Source of the DNA: Rhodanobacter sp. LX-99
GTDB taxonomy: Bacteria; Pseudomonadota; Gammaproteobacteria; Xanthomonadales; Rhodanobacteraceae
NCBI RefSeq assembly: GCF_018599185.1
Contig: NZ_JAHFVL010000002.1
Coordinates: forward strand, 558,001-622,000
Length of the DNA stretch: 64,000 bases
Reading direction: 5' to 3'
A program made the translations under genes and the position numbers. Shown here one piece after another: positions 51,161 to 61,083 of the stretch. Position 1 is the first letter of the stretch; each line of letters begins with the position of its first letter. Below the pieces are notes generated by a model, which saw only the letters and a program-made list of their open reading frames with translations, had not been told where the DNA came from and did no database searches.

Positions 51161-53728
51161 ATGCACATGAATTCCGGCATCCTGGTGGTCGCAGCCCAGC
51201 GCGAATTGCGCCGCAGCCTGTTCGATGCGCTCGACCAGGCGGGCTATCCGCAGATCCACAGCGCGCGCGACGTATCCCACGCGGCGATCCTGCTGGAGGG
51301 GCGCGAGGCTCTGCCCCCGCTGCAGCTGATCGTGGCGGTGCTGGCCGGCGACGAGCAGCAGGCACGCGCCTGCTGCGAGCAGTTGCGCCGCTTGCCGGGC
51401 GGCGCCGACACGCCGCTGATCCTGGTGCTGGCCGAGGAAGCCAAGCTCGCCCCCACCGACCTGCCGCCGGGGATCACCGACTGGCTTTCCGCCAGCCAGA
51501 TCGGCAGCGAACTGGTGCCGCGCTGGCGGCGCTCGCTGGCCGGCCAGCGTCCGCGCAAGTTGGTTGCCGCGGCAGACAGCAGCGCGCATGAGGATTATCG
51601 CTACGTGTTCGAGGAAGGCGACAGCGAATGGCTGATCGCCGACGCGCAGACCGGGCGCCTGCTCGAAGTCAGTCCCACCGTGGCCAGGCACAGCCGCATG
51701 CACGCCGGCCAGTGGGAAGGGTTGCCGCTGGCCGACGTGCTGCGTTTCGAGGGCATCGCGATCAGCCAGGTGCTGGCCGAGGCCAATCGCAACTGGTATC
51801 CCTGCCAGCGCAAGTCGGCGCAGGGCGCCGATACCGGCCAGGCCAGCGTGCGGCGCATCCGGCATGCCGGGCACGAGGCACTGGCGTTGATGTTCCGCAG
51901 CGACCGCGCCGACCTGCGGGCCGAGGCCGCGCTGTCGCTGCTGTCGCGCATCTTCGCCTCGACCAGCGGGGTCGACGCGCAGACCGCGTCCGGCCGCCTG
52001 CTGTTCGACGAGCTGGGCCTGGATTACCTCGCCGTCTGGTCGGCGCGCCAGGACGGCGCCGACGCGCCGACCCAGATGCTGCAGTTATGGAGCGGCGACG
52101 ACCTGCAGTGGCCGCCGGCGCAACTGCAGAGTTCGCTGCAGCTGGTGCTGGGCGGCAAGCCGATCCTGTACCGCAACGACGCGAAGCGGCTGGCGCCGAT
52201 CGACCCGCTGTTGCAGCAGCTCGACCTGGCCGGTTTCGCCGGCCTGCCGCTGCACGACGAACGCCACACCGTGCTCGGCGCCATGCTGGCCGGCAGCCGC
52301 CGCGGTTTCGGCGAGATGGGCATCATCGAGCCGGTGCTGCGTTGTGCCGCGGCCCGCTTCGCGCAGATGCTGGAACTGGGCCGCACCCGTGAACAGGGCC
52401 GTGCCGAGGGCCTGGTCGACGCGCTGACCGGCCTGCCGAACCGGCTGCTGTTCAACGACCGGCTGGACACGATCATCCGCGAGGCGACCCGCAACGGCGA
52501 GTGCTTCGCCGTGCTGTTCGTCGACCTGGACCGCTTCAAGGCGATCAACGACACCTACGGCCATGCCGCCGGCGACCAGGTGCTGCGCACGGTCACCCAG
52601 CGCCTGTGCGGCAGCATCCGCGCCTCCGACACGGTGGCGCGCTATGCCGGCGACGAGTTCACTGTCGTGCTGCGCCACATCGTGAAGAACGACGACGTGC
52701 TGCGCGTGGCCGAGAAGATCGTGCAGGTGATGGAGACGCCGCTGTATCTGGAGGACGGCACCGAACTGCAGGTGACCGCGTCGATGGGCTTGAGCTTTTT
52801 CCCCGACGACGCGGGCGACGCGCAGACCCTGCTCAAGCATGCCGACGAGGCGATGTATGCGGCCAAGCACCAGGGCCGCAACACCTTCCAGATCTACGAG
52901 GTGAGCCCGGAGTACGCCCAGCAACACGGCATGGCGCTGAAGACGCGCCTGCGCCACGCCGAGGGCAATGGCGAACTGCGCGTGGTCTACCAGCCGCAGG
53001 TCAATACCGAGACCGAAGACATCGTGGGCATGGAGGCGCTGGTGCGCTGGGAGCATCCCGAGCTGGGCATGATCAGCCCGGCGGTGTTCATCCCGCTGGC
53101 CGAGGAGACCGGCCTGATCGTCTCGATCGGCGAGTGGGTGATGCGCACCGCCTGCCGCCAGGCGAAGGAATGGGAGCAGCGCTACAGCCTGCGCCTGCGC
53201 CTGGGCGTGAACCTGTCCGCGGTGCAGCTGATGGAGCCGCAACTGCTGGATACCGTGGCGACCGTGCTGCGCGAAACCGGGCTGGATCCCACCTTGCTGG
53301 AGATGGAGGTCACCGAAAGCATCAGCATCAAGGAGGCGCCGAACCTGGTCGAGAACCTGCATGCGCTGCACAGGCTGGGCTGCCATATCGCGATCGACGA
53401 TTTCGGCACCGGTGCGGCTTCGCTGGACTACCTGCGCCGGCTGCCGGCCGACCGCATCAAGATCGACCAGAGCTTCGTGCGCAACATCGGGGTGGACCCC
53501 GACGACGAGGCGATCGTGCGCGCCACCATCGAGATGGCGCATCGGCTGAAACGCGCGGTGGTGGCGGAAGGCGTGGAGATCGAACAGCACCTGCAGTTCC
53601 TGCGCCAGCACGGTTGCGACGAATTGCAGGGCTACCTGTTCTGCCGTCCGCTGCAGCCGATCAGCTTCGACAAGCTGCTGGCCGAACGGCAGCGCCTGCT
53701 GGAGGGACGGGTGGCCGAACCGGCTTGA
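51161..53728 (+). CDS. c-di-GMP signalling protein with pseudo-receiver, PAS, GAF, GGDEF and EAL domains
   Basis: The 855 residues contain a receiver-like N-terminal domain (about 1-120), a PAS-like domain (about 145-250) and a GAF-like domain (about 265-400). A GGDEF domain with active-site variant AGDEF (about 497) and an EAL domain follow, the latter with MEALVRWEHPE (about 622), DDFGTG and EGVE. The receiver's phospho-acceptor Asp position reads LQLIVAVLAGD, with no Asp at the end of strand 3, so it is probably not phosphorylated. Both catalytic motifs look usable. ATG 51161 or ATG 51167 may be the start. Confidence 0.9.
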   Translation: MHMNSGILVVAAQRELRRSLFDALDQAGYPQIHSARDVSHAAILLEGREALPPLQLIVAVLAGDEQQARACCEQLRRLPGGADTPLILVLAEEAKLAPTDLPPGITDWLSASQIGSELVPRWRRSLAGQRPRKLVAAADSSAHEDYRYVFEEGDSEWLIADAQTGRLLEVSPTVARHSRMHAGQWEGLPLADVLRFEGIAISQVLAEANRNWYPCQRKSAQGADTGQASVRRIRHAGHEALALMFRSDRADLRAEAALSLLSRIFASTSGVDAQTASGRLLFDELGLDYLAVWSARQDGADAPTQMLQLWSGDDLQWPPAQLQSSLQLVLGGKPILYRNDAKRLAPIDPLLQQLDLAGFAGLPLHDERHTVLGAMLAGSRRGFGEMGIIEPVLRCAAARFAQMLELGRTREQGRAEGLVDALTGLPNRLLFNDRLDTIIREATRNGECFAVLFVDLDRFKAINDTYGHAAGDQVLRTVTQRLCGSIRASDTVARYAGDEFTVVLRHIVKNDDVLRVAEKIVQVMETPLYLEDGTELQVTASMGLSFFPDDAGDAQTLLKHADEAMYAAKHQGRNTFQIYEVSPEYAQQHGMALKTRLRHAEGNGELRVVYQPQVNTETEDIVGMEALVRWEHPELGMISPAVFIPLAEETGLIVSIGEWVMRTACRQAKEWEQRYSLRLRLGVNLSAVQLMEPQLLDTVATVLRETGLDPTLLEMEVTESISIKEAPNLVENLHALHRLGCHIAIDDFGTGAASLDYLRRLPADRIKIDQSFVRNIGVDPDDEAIVRATIEMAHRLKRAVVAEGVEIEQHLQFLRQHGCDELQGYLFCRPLQPISFDKLLAERQRLLEGRVAEPA

Positions 53729-53852
53729 GCCGGTGGCCGACGTCCCCATAACTGGTCCTGGCCCGTCGCGGGCTCGGGGCGCCTGGCCAGACATGACAAC
53801 CAGCCGACAGGCCGTGCGTTATGGTGGAGGCGGTACCCTGTGCATACTGAAC

Positions 53853-53880
53853 TGAACTCGGGCGTCGGACCGCGGTCTGA
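53853..53880 (+). promoter_or_regulatory. Probable sigma-E-type promoter of rpoE
   Basis: TGAACTC, a 16-bp spacer and TCTGA fit the sigma-E consensus (GGAACTT, N16, TCTGA) moderately well. It lies 48 bp before the rpoE start, consistent with autoregulation. A second TGAACTG copy is tandem at 53848. Confidence 0.55.
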
Positions 53881-53927
53881 GCGCCGCGTTCAGTTCAAAA
53901 ACGAAGCTCCCGCAGCGGAAGACGGCA

Positions 53928-54542
53928 TTGACGACGGATACGGCCCGGATGGGCGAAAATGAACTGGACCGTGCACTGGTCGAGCGTGTCCAGCGAGGAG
54001 ACAAGCGGGCCTTCGACCTGTTGGTGCGCAAGTATCAGCACAAGGTGATCGGGCTGGTCTCGCGCTATGTGAGGAGCCATGCCGAGTGCGAGGACATCGC
54101 ACAGGAATCGTTCATTCGCGCGTGGCGGGCGATCGGCTCGTTCCGCGGCGACAGCGCGTTCTACACCTGGCTGTACAAGATCGCGGTGAACACCGCCAAG
54201 AACCACCTGGTGGCGATGGGCCGGCGCCCGCCGTCCGGCGACATCGACGCCGATGACGCCGAGTTCATGGCCGGCGCCGAGCGCATGCACGACAGCGCCA
54301 CGCCCGAGCGCGAACTGATGCGCCAGGAAATTGAACAATCCGTGTTTTCCACTGTCCAAGCGTTGCCCGAGGAGCTGCGGACCGCCATTACGCTGCGCGA
54401 GGTGGACGGCCTCAGCTACGATGAAATCGCCGAAGCGATGGGCTGCCCGATCGGTACGGTGCGTTCGCGCATCTTCCGGGCGCGCGAGGCGATCGACGAG
54501 AAGCTGCGGCCCCTGTTGTCGGACCGCGAGGATCAGACATGA
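53928..54542 (+). CDS. rpoE: RNA polymerase sigma factor RpoE (AlgU-type)
   Basis: ECF sigma factor for envelope stress. The 204 residues have region 2 (RAFDLLVRKYQHKVIGLVSRY, AQESFIRAWRA, FYTWLYKIAVNTAKN) and region 4 (LPEELRTAITLREVDGLSYDEIA, IGTVRSRIFRAREAID). A TTG start at 53928 has GGAAG 6 nt upstream and is favoured over ATG 53949, which lacks a ribosome-binding site and would shorten the N-terminus by seven residues. rseA follows with a 4-bp overlap. Confidence 0.95.
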   Translation: MTTDTARMGENELDRALVERVQRGDKRAFDLLVRKYQHKVIGLVSRYVRSHAECEDIAQESFIRAWRAIGSFRGDSAFYTWLYKIAVNTAKNHLVAMGRRPPSGDIDADDAEFMAGAERMHDSATPERELMRQEIEQSVFSTVQALPEELRTAITLREVDGLSYDEIAEAMGCPIGTVRSRIFRAREAIDEKLRPLLSDREDQT

Positions 54543-55210
54543 ATCAGGCAGGCACGAATCAGGACACCCGGGAAAGCCTTTCCGCGGGCATCGATGGCGA
54601 GTTGTCGAAGGAGCAGCTGCGTTTCCTGCTGCGCCGGCTCGACCACGATGCCTCGCTGCAGCAGGCCTGGACCCGTTATCACATCGCCCGCGACGGCCTG
54701 CGCCGGCAGTTGCCGCCGATGGCGCAGCCCGGTTTTGCCGCGCGGGTGATGCTGGCGATCGAGCAGGAGTCGAAGCCCGCGGTGGCGTCGACCCGTCGCA
54801 ACCACTGGCTGCGCTGGTCCACCGGCGGTGCCATTGCCGCCAGCGTCGCCGCCGCTGCCCTGATGATCGGGCAGCCGACCGGTGATGCCGAGCGCGTGGC
54901 CGCCTCGACCGCCCAGCAGGCCAGTGCGGTCACCACCGCTGCGCCGGCGAACAAATCGGTCGCCCCCGCCGCCGTGCCGCCATGGCTGAGCGGCAACTCC
55001 GCCGGATTGCTCAGCCAGCAGGCCTCGGCCACCTTCGGTGCGTCGTTTGGCCAGGGCCAGTCGACCTATGCGCGGCGCCTGTCGGACTACCCGTCGATGC
55101 CTCGTTACCGGACGCTCGACAACAACGACGGCAGCTACCTGCTGCTGCTCGACCCGGAGCAGCGGATGGCGCCGGATACCTCGCGCCGAGCTTCCGCCGT
55201 CGCGCAATAA
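54539..55210 (+). CDS. rseA: Anti-sigma-E factor RseA
   Basis: Single-pass inner-membrane protein that holds sigma-E at the membrane until stress proteolysis. The 223 residues contain an RseA_N domain (about 5-65; SLSAGIDGELSKEQLRFLLRRL, WTRYHIARD), a transmembrane segment (about 94-111), a Thr/Ala-rich stretch and a periplasmic tail. It overlaps rpoE by 4 bp. No rseB lies between it and mucD, so the periplasmic brake may be missing or encoded elsewhere. Confidence 0.92.
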   Translation: MNQAGTNQDTRESLSAGIDGELSKEQLRFLLRRLDHDASLQQAWTRYHIARDGLRRQLPPMAQPGFAARVMLAIEQESKPAVASTRRNHWLRWSTGGAIAASVAAAALMIGQPTGDAERVAASTAQQASAVTTAAPANKSVAPAAVPPWLSGNSAGLLSQQASATFGASFGQGQSTYARRLSDYPSMPRYRTLDNNDGSYLLLLDPEQRMAPDTSRRASAVAQ

Positions 55211-55375
55211 GGCGAGTCCGCGTGTGATTGCCCGCGGCTCGTCCTCATTGTTGTTCTCAGCTTTACCGACCCGCCGCATGGGCCGGCGGGCAACGCATGC
55301 CCGCATCGGCCGCACAGCAACTCTGGCCACCAACCCGTTCGAAGCCTACCGACCGGAAACAACCAAGGAGGAGTC

Positions 55376-56848
55376 ATGAATCATTCCATCTTGCGCAGCC
55401 TGGCGTGCTGTGCGCTGCTGGGCATCGCCGGTGCCGGTACGGTGCAGGCGCAAACACCGGGCGTGGCGGCGCTGCCGGATTTCACCGGGATCGTGCAGAA
55501 GAACGCGCCGGCCGTGGTGCACGTCGAAGCCCGCTACAACGGCGAGCGGCAGGGTGACAGTCGCAGTACGCGCGGGCAGATGATGCCCGGACAGGGCATG
55601 CCGGACGATCCGCAGGCCGAGATCCTGCGACGCTTCTTCGGCATGCCGATGATGCCGTCGCCACAGGAGCAGAAACGGACTTCGCTCGGCTCGGGCTTCA
55701 TCATTTCCAACGATGGCTACATCCTCACCAACAACCATGTGGTCGACCACGCCGACAAGGTGACCGTGCGCCTGCAGGACCGGCGCACGCTGACCGCCAA
55801 GGTGATCGGCACCGATCCGACTTATGACATCGCCCTGCTCAAGGTCGATGCCGGCGGCAACCTGCCGGCGGTGAGCATCGGCGATTCGCGCAGCCTCAAG
55901 CCGGGCCAGTGGGTGCTGGCGATCGGTTCGCCGTTCGGTTTCGACTACACCGTGACGCAGGGCATCGTCAGTGCGGTGGGCCGCAACCTGGGCCAGCGCG
56001 ACCAGCCGTATACCTCGTTCATCCAGACCGACGTGCCGATCAACCGCGGCAATTCCGGCGGTCCGCTGTTCGACCTGCAGGGCCGCGTGGTCGGCATCAA
56101 TTCGCAGATCTATTCCAACACCGGCGACTACCTCGGCGTGTCGTTCTCGATCCCGATCGACGTGGCGATGAACGCCGTGCAGCAGCTCAAGAGCAAGGGC
56201 TACGTCTCGCGCGGCATGCTTGGCGTGACCATGCAGCCGGTCGACGACGACATCGTCAAGGCCTTCCATCTCGAGAACGGCGCGGGCGCCGCGGTGGTCG
56301 ACGTCAGCCCCGACAGCGGTGCGGCGAAGGCCGGCATCCAGCCCGGCGACATCATCCTGGCCTACGACGGGCAGCCCCTGCAGCAGGCGGCGGACCTGCC
56401 GCCGCTGGTGGGCATGACCAAGCCGGGCAGCAAGGTGCCGGTGGAGATCCTGCGCAACGGCAAGAGGCAGACGCTGGATGTCACCATCAGCGAAGCCTCG
56501 CGCGACAAGAGCGCGGTGAACAGCCAGGGCGCCACGTCCCCGTCGAGCCGCAGCGGCACGGCCGCACTGGGCCTGACCGTGCAGTCGATCGACAGCGATA
56601 CCCGCAAGCAACTGGGGCTGAAGCCGGGGCAGGGTGTGGTGATCGGCGACATCACCGGCCCGGTGGCGGCACAGGCTGGCCTGCGCGCCGGCGACGTGAT
56701 CACCATGGTCAACCAGCAGAAGATCGGCAGCGTGGCCGAGTTCGAGGCGGCGACGAAGAACGTGAAGGCCGGCAGCACGGTACTGTTGCTGGTGCGCCGC
56801 GGCGATCAGAGCAGCTTCGTCGGCCTCACGGTACCGGATGACAAGTAA
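55376..56848 (+). CDS. mucD: Periplasmic serine protease DegP/MucD
   Basis: HtrA-family protease and chaperone for misfolded periplasmic proteins. The 490 residues have a signal peptide (about 1-25, VQAQ end), a trypsin-like domain with triad H121 (TNNHVVDH), D151 (YDIALLKVD) and S227 (NRGNSGGPLF), and two PDZ domains (about 270-365 and 385-480). It is the third gene of the sigma-E operon, 165 bp after rseA. RseA cleavage by HtrA-type or DegS-type proteases would feed back on its own operon. Confidence 0.94.
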   Translation: MNHSILRSLACCALLGIAGAGTVQAQTPGVAALPDFTGIVQKNAPAVVHVEARYNGERQGDSRSTRGQMMPGQGMPDDPQAEILRRFFGMPMMPSPQEQKRTSLGSGFIISNDGYILTNNHVVDHADKVTVRLQDRRTLTAKVIGTDPTYDIALLKVDAGGNLPAVSIGDSRSLKPGQWVLAIGSPFGFDYTVTQGIVSAVGRNLGQRDQPYTSFIQTDVPINRGNSGGPLFDLQGRVVGINSQIYSNTGDYLGVSFSIPIDVAMNAVQQLKSKGYVSRGMLGVTMQPVDDDIVKAFHLENGAGAAVVDVSPDSGAAKAGIQPGDIILAYDGQPLQQAADLPPLVGMTKPGSKVPVEILRNGKRQTLDVTISEASRDKSAVNSQGATSPSSRSGTAALGLTVQSIDSDTRKQLGLKPGQGVVIGDITGPVAAQAGLRAGDVITMVNQQKIGSVAEFEAATKNVKAGSTVLLLVRRGDQSSFVGLTVPDDK

Positions 56849-57044
56849 GCCGGTCGCGGCGCACGGTTGGCGGGAAAACGGCGCAGGCGTCCGCCCTTGC
56901 CGGGTGGCGCCTTCGTCGCGCGGGTCCGTGCGTGGTGGCAGCGGGTTCCATGCGATAATGCTGGGTTAGCGTCGCCCACGGCGATGCGCTGCCACGCATG
57001 GTGTGTGGCGGCAAGACCCAAGCCCGACAGGCCGCCTGCGCTCC

Positions 57045-58838
57045 ATGGAATTGATCCGCAACTTCTCCATCATCGCCCATATCGATCACGGCAAGTCGAC
57101 CCTTGCCGATCGCATCATCCATCTCTGTGGCGGCCTGGCCGACCGCGAGATGGAGGCGCAGGTGCTGGACAACAATCCGATCGAGCGCGAGCGCGGCATC
57201 ACCATCAAGGCGCAGTCGGTATCGCTGCCGTACACCGCGCGCAACGGCAAGACCTATCAGCTCAATTTCATCGACACGCCCGGCCACGTCGATTTCTCCT
57301 ATGAAGTCAGCCGCTCGCTGGCGGCCTGCGAAGGCGCGCTGCTGGTGGTGGATGCCGCCCAGGGTGTCGAGGCGCAGTCGGTGGCGAACTGCTACACCGC
57401 CGTGGAGATGGGGCTGGAAGTGGTGCCGGTGCTGAACAAGATCGACCTGCCCACCGCCGACGTCGAGAAGGTGAAGGGCGAGATCGAGGCGGTGATCGGC
57501 ATCGACGCCACCGACGCGGTGGCGATCAGCGCCAAGACCGGCCTCAACGTGGTCGAGGTGCTGGAGGCGATCGTCGCGCGCATCCCGCCGCCGAAGCCGC
57601 GCGACACCGACCGGCTGCAGGCGCTGATCATCGACTCGTGGTTCGACAACTATCTCGGCGTGGTCTCGCTGGTGCGCGTGATGCAGGGCGAGATCAAGCC
57701 CGGCGACAAGCTGCTGGTGATGTCCACCGGGCGTACCCACGAGGTGGACGACGTCGGCGTGTTCACGCCCAAGCGCAAGAAGACGGCCAGGCTGGGCGCC
57801 GGCGAAGTGGGCTGGATCAACGCCTCGATCAAGGACGTGCACGGCGCACCGGTGGGCGACACGCTGACCCACGCCGGCAAGCCCGCCGACAAGGCGCTGC
57901 CCGGCTTCCAGACCATGCAGCCGCGCGTGTTCGCGGGCCTGTTCCCGGTGTCGTCCGACGACTTCCCGGCGATGCGCGAGGCGCTGGACAAGCTGCGCCT
58001 CAACGATGCCGCGCTGTTCTTCGAGCCGGAGTCGTCCGAGGCGATGGGTTTCGGCTTCCGCTGCGGCTTCCTCGGCATGCTGCACATGGAAATCGTGCAG
58101 GAGCGGCTGGAGCGCGAATACGACCTGAACCTGATCACCACCGCGCCCACCGTGGTGTACGAGGTGCTCAAGACCGACGGCTCGATCCTGATGCTGGACA
58201 ACCCGGCCAAGCTGCCGACCAACTCCAGCCTGGTGCAGGAAATCCGCGAGCCGATCATCGTCGCCAACATCCTCACGCCGCCGGACTACATCGGCAACGT
58301 GATCACTTTGTGCGAGGAAAAGCGTGGCGTGCAGCGCTCGATCCAGTACCTGGCGACCCAGGTGCAGATCAGCTACGAAATGCCGCTGGCCGAGGTGGTG
58401 ATGGACTTCTTCGACCGGCTGAAATCGGTCTCGCGCGGCTACGCCTCGATGGACTATCACTTCGACCGCTTCGAGGCCGGCCCGTTCGTGCGTACCGACG
58501 TGCTGATCAACGGCGAGCGGGTCGACGCGCTGAGCCTGATCGTGCACCGCAGCCACGCCGACCGCCGCGGCCGCGAACTGGTCGAGCGCATGAAGGACCT
58601 GATCCCGCGCCAGCAGTTCGACGTGGCGATCCAGGCGGCGATCGGCGCGCAGATCATCGCGCGCTCCACCGTCAAGGCGCTGCGCAAGAACGTGCTGGCC
58701 AAGTGCTACGGCGGCGACGTCAGCCGCAAGAAGAAGTTGCTGGAGAAGCAGAAGGAAGGCAAGAAGCGCATGAAGCAGGTGGGTCGCGTGGAAATCCCGC
58801 AGGAAGCGTTCCTGGCTGTGCTGAAGGTGGACAAATAA
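57045..58838 (+). CDS. lepA: Elongation factor 4 (LepA)
   Basis: Translational GTPase that acts on stalled or back-translocated ribosomes and in 30S assembly. The 597 residues start [20 protein letters not shown] with the P-loop at 10-18. G2 (RGITIK), G3 (DTPGHVDF) and G4 (NKIDLP) follow, then the LepA-specific C-terminal domain with [17 protein letters not shown] basic segment. ATG 57045 is the conserved start. lepB follows, as in the standard lepA-lepB operon. Confidence 0.97.
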   Translation: MELIRNFSIIAHIDHGKSTLADRIIHLCGGLADREMEAQVLDNNPIERERGITIKAQSVSLPYTARNGKTYQLNFIDTPGHVDFSYEVSRSLAACEGALLVVDAAQGVEAQSVANCYTAVEMGLEVVPVLNKIDLPTADVEKVKGEIEAVIGIDATDAVAISAKTGLNVVEVLEAIVARIPPPKPRDTDRLQALIIDSWFDNYLGVVSLVRVMQGEIKPGDKLLVMSTGRTHEVDDVGVFTPKRKKTARLGAGEVGWINASIKDVHGAPVGDTLTHAGKPADKALPGFQTMQPRVFAGLFPVSSDDFPAMREALDKLRLNDAALFFEPESSEAMGFGFRCGFLGMLHMEIVQERLEREYDLNLITTAPTVVYEVLKTDGSILMLDNPAKLPTNSSLVQEIREPIIVANILTPPDYIGNVITLCEEKRGVQRSIQYLATQVQISYEMPLAEVVMDFFDRLKSVSRGYASMDYHFDRFEAGPFVRTDVLINGERVDALSLIVHRSHADRRGRELVERMKDLIPRQQFDVAIQAAIGAQIIARSTVKALRKNVLAKCYGGDVSRKKKLLEKQKEGKKRMKQVGRVEIPQEAFLAVLKVDK

Positions 58839-58883
58839 CAAGTGCGATCAGCGATGATCCATCGGGCAACCTGGAGTTAAGGC

Positions 58884-59780
58884 ATGGAATTCGATTTTTC
58901 GGCGATTCTGCTAAGCCTCACCGTGCTGTTCGGCGTGGTGTGGGGCCTGGATCGGCTGTTCCTGTACAAGAAGCGCAAGGCGCGCCTGGATGCCGCCGGC
59001 GAGGAATACCGCGACCCGATGCCGGTGGACTGGTCGCGCTCGCTGTTTCCGGTGGTGCTGGTGGTGCTGCTGCTGCGCTCGTTCGTGGCCGAGCCCTTTC
59101 GCATCCCGTCCGGCTCGATGATGCCGACCCTGGACGTGGGCGATTTCATCCTGGTCAACAAGTTCGCCTACGGCCTGCGCATGCCGGCGTTCAACAACAA
59201 GCTGGTCGACCTCGGCGAACCGCAGCGCGGCGACGTGGTGGTGTTCCGCTTCCCCGGCTACCTGTGCCAGGACGGCGGCAAGCTGGTGCGCAGCGGCGAC
59301 ATGAGCTGCAACGATCCGCAGGCGCCGGTGCCGTCGCAGAACTGGATCAAGCGGGTGATCGGCCTGCCGGGCGACAGCATCGAGGTGCACGGCGCCGAGC
59401 TGTGGGTCAACGGCCAGCGCGTGACCTCGGACGAGGTCGGCCCGTACGTGGGCAATCCGCAGCGCAGCGTGGACCAGATCATGCTGAACATGGGCGCCAC
59501 GGTCTGGACCGAGCACCTGGGCAAGGTCAACCACATGATCGCGCGGATGCCGGCCTACACCACGCCGAATTCGATTCCGAACGATCGGGTGCCTTCGAAG
59601 GTGCCGCCGGGCTGCTACCTGGTGATGGGCGACAACCGCTACGACAGCCTGGACAGCCGCTGGTGGGGCTGCATGCCGGAACAGAACCTGGCCGGCAAGG
59701 CCTTCCTGATCTGGATGAGCTGGAAGGGTTGGGGCACCGGCGGCGTGGATTTCTCGCGGATAGGCACGGTGATCCACTGA
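58884..59780 (+). CDS. lepB: Signal peptidase I
   Basis: Removes signal peptides from exported proteins at the periplasmic face of the inner membrane. The 298 residues hold two transmembrane segments (about 5-27 and 54-70), the nucleophile S78 in IPSGSMMPTL and general base K156 in IKRVIGLPGDS. The C-terminal GDNRYDSLDSRWWG motif is present. It begins 45 bp after lepA and leads into the DUF4845-rnc-era-recO operon. Confidence 0.96.
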   Translation: MEFDFSAILLSLTVLFGVVWGLDRLFLYKKRKARLDAAGEEYRDPMPVDWSRSLFPVVLVVLLLRSFVAEPFRIPSGSMMPTLDVGDFILVNKFAYGLRMPAFNNKLVDLGEPQRGDVVVFRFPGYLCQDGGKLVRSGDMSCNDPQAPVPSQNWIKRVIGLPGDSIEVHGAELWVNGQRVTSDEVGPYVGNPQRSVDQIMLNMGATVWTEHLGKVNHMIARMPAYTTPNSIPNDRVPSKVPPGCYLVMGDNRYDSLDSRWWGCMPEQNLAGKAFLIWMSWKGWGTGGVDFSRIGTVIH

Positions 59781-59965
59781 ACCCGTCGGCCGCGGCCGCC
59801 CGGTTGGCGAAAGCGTGACGGGGTCGAACCGTCGCGCCCACGCGGCTGCCGACAGTGCGAGAATGCGCAGGCATAATCGGCACGCCGGCGCGGACGGCGG
59901 GACCGCCGCGCACGGATCACCATCCACAGAAAGGCACGCCGAACAGGCGGCATAGCGAGGGGACT

Positions 59966-60349
59966 ATGAAATCGAAGCAGTCGGGCGTCACCCTGATCGG
60001 GTTCCTGGTCATCATGGCCATCGTGGCCTTCCTGGCCTACATGGGCATGAAGCTGCTGCCGTCGTATTCGGAATACATGGGCGTGGTGAAGGCGATGAAC
60101 CAGGTCGCCACCGAAGGCACCAACGGCAAGTCGCTGGACGAGATCCGCCGTGGCCTGATGTTCAAGATGGGCTTCCAGTACGTCGACGACGCCACCATCA
60201 AGCCGGCAAACATCACCATCGTGCGCAACAGCGGCGGCGCCAACCAGCTGCGCGTGGCCTACGACAAGCAGATCCCGTTCATGTACAACATCGACTTCCT
60301 GCTGCACTTCGACAAGAGCGTGCCGCTGCAGGGCAACGTGGGCGAGTAA
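59966..60349 (+). CDS. DUF4845 family membrane protein
   Basis: The 127-residue protein begins MKSKQSGVTLIGFLVIMAIVAF, a short cytoplasmic start and one transmembrane anchor that resembles a pseudopilin N-terminus, followed by a soluble domain (SYSEYMGVVKAMNQVA, SLDEIRRGLMFKMGF). DUF4845 genes between lepB and rnc are usual in gamma- and betaproteobacteria; function is unknown. A GAGGGGA ribosome-binding site precedes ATG 59966. rnc starts 3 bp after the stop. Confidence 0.85.
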   Translation: MKSKQSGVTLIGFLVIMAIVAFLAYMGMKLLPSYSEYMGVVKAMNQVATEGTNGKSLDEIRRGLMFKMGFQYVDDATIKPANITIVRNSGGANQLRVAYDKQIPFMYNIDFLLHFDKSVPLQGNVGE

Positions 60350-60352
60350 CTT

Positions 60353-61009
60353 TTGGAACTGAACTACCGTTTTCGCGACCCCGCGCTGGCCCAGCTGGCG
60401 CTGACCCACCGCAGCATCGGCAAGCCGAACAACGAGCGACTGGAGTTTCTCGGCGATGCGCTGCTCGGCGCGATCGTCGCCGAGATGCTGTACGAGGTCC
60501 ATCCCAAGGCCAGCGAAGGCGAACTGTCGCGGCTGCGGGCGCAACTGGTGAATGGCCAGGCGCTGGCCGTGGTGGCGCGCGAGCTGGACCTGGGCGACGG
60601 GCTGAAGCTCGGCCCCGGCGAGTTGAAGAGCGGCGGCTTCCGGCGTGATTCGATCCTGGCCGACGCGTTCGAGGCGATGGTCGCCGCGGTGTACCTGGAT
60701 GGCGGTTTCGACGCCTGCCGCGAGACCGTGCGCGGGCTGTTCGCCGAGCGCATCGCCGCCTTGCGCCGCTCCTCCAAGGACGCCAAGACGCGGTTGCAGG
60801 AATGGCTGCAGGCCAAGGGCCTGCCGCTGCCGCAGTACGAGCTGGTCGCCAGCCACGGCGAGGACCATGCCAAGACCTTCGACGTCAGCTGCACGGTCAG
60901 CGAGCCGATGGCGTTCACCGTCGAAGCCCATGCCGGCAACCGCCGCGCCGCCGAACAGGACGCCGCCGAAATCGTGCTGAACCGACTGCTGGAACAGCAG
61001 GACGCCTGA
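60353..61009 (+). CDS. rnc: Ribonuclease III
   Basis: Cleaves double-stranded RNA, including the rRNA precursor. The 218 residues contain the signature NNERLEFLGDALL (about 26-38, D35 as metal ligand), DAFEAMVAAVYLDGG and a C-terminal dsRNA-binding domain (about 150-217). The start is TTG at 60353, placed 3 bp after the previous stop; no ATG or GTG gives a better N-terminus. Era follows downstream as usual. Confidence 0.95.
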   Translation: MELNYRFRDPALAQLALTHRSIGKPNNERLEFLGDALLGAIVAEMLYEVHPKASEGELSRLRAQLVNGQALAVVARELDLGDGLKLGPGELKSGGFRRDSILADAFEAMVAAVYLDGGFDACRETVRGLFAERIAALRRSSKDAKTRLQEWLQAKGLPLPQYELVASHGEDHAKTFDVSCTVSEPMAFTVEAHAGNRRAAEQDAAEIVLNRLLEQQDA

Positions 61010-61083
61010 CCCGCCGCCGCACCGCCCGCGTGCCGTTGCCGGCGAAGCACTACACTTGCCACCCGACCCGAGCAACCTGTGCC

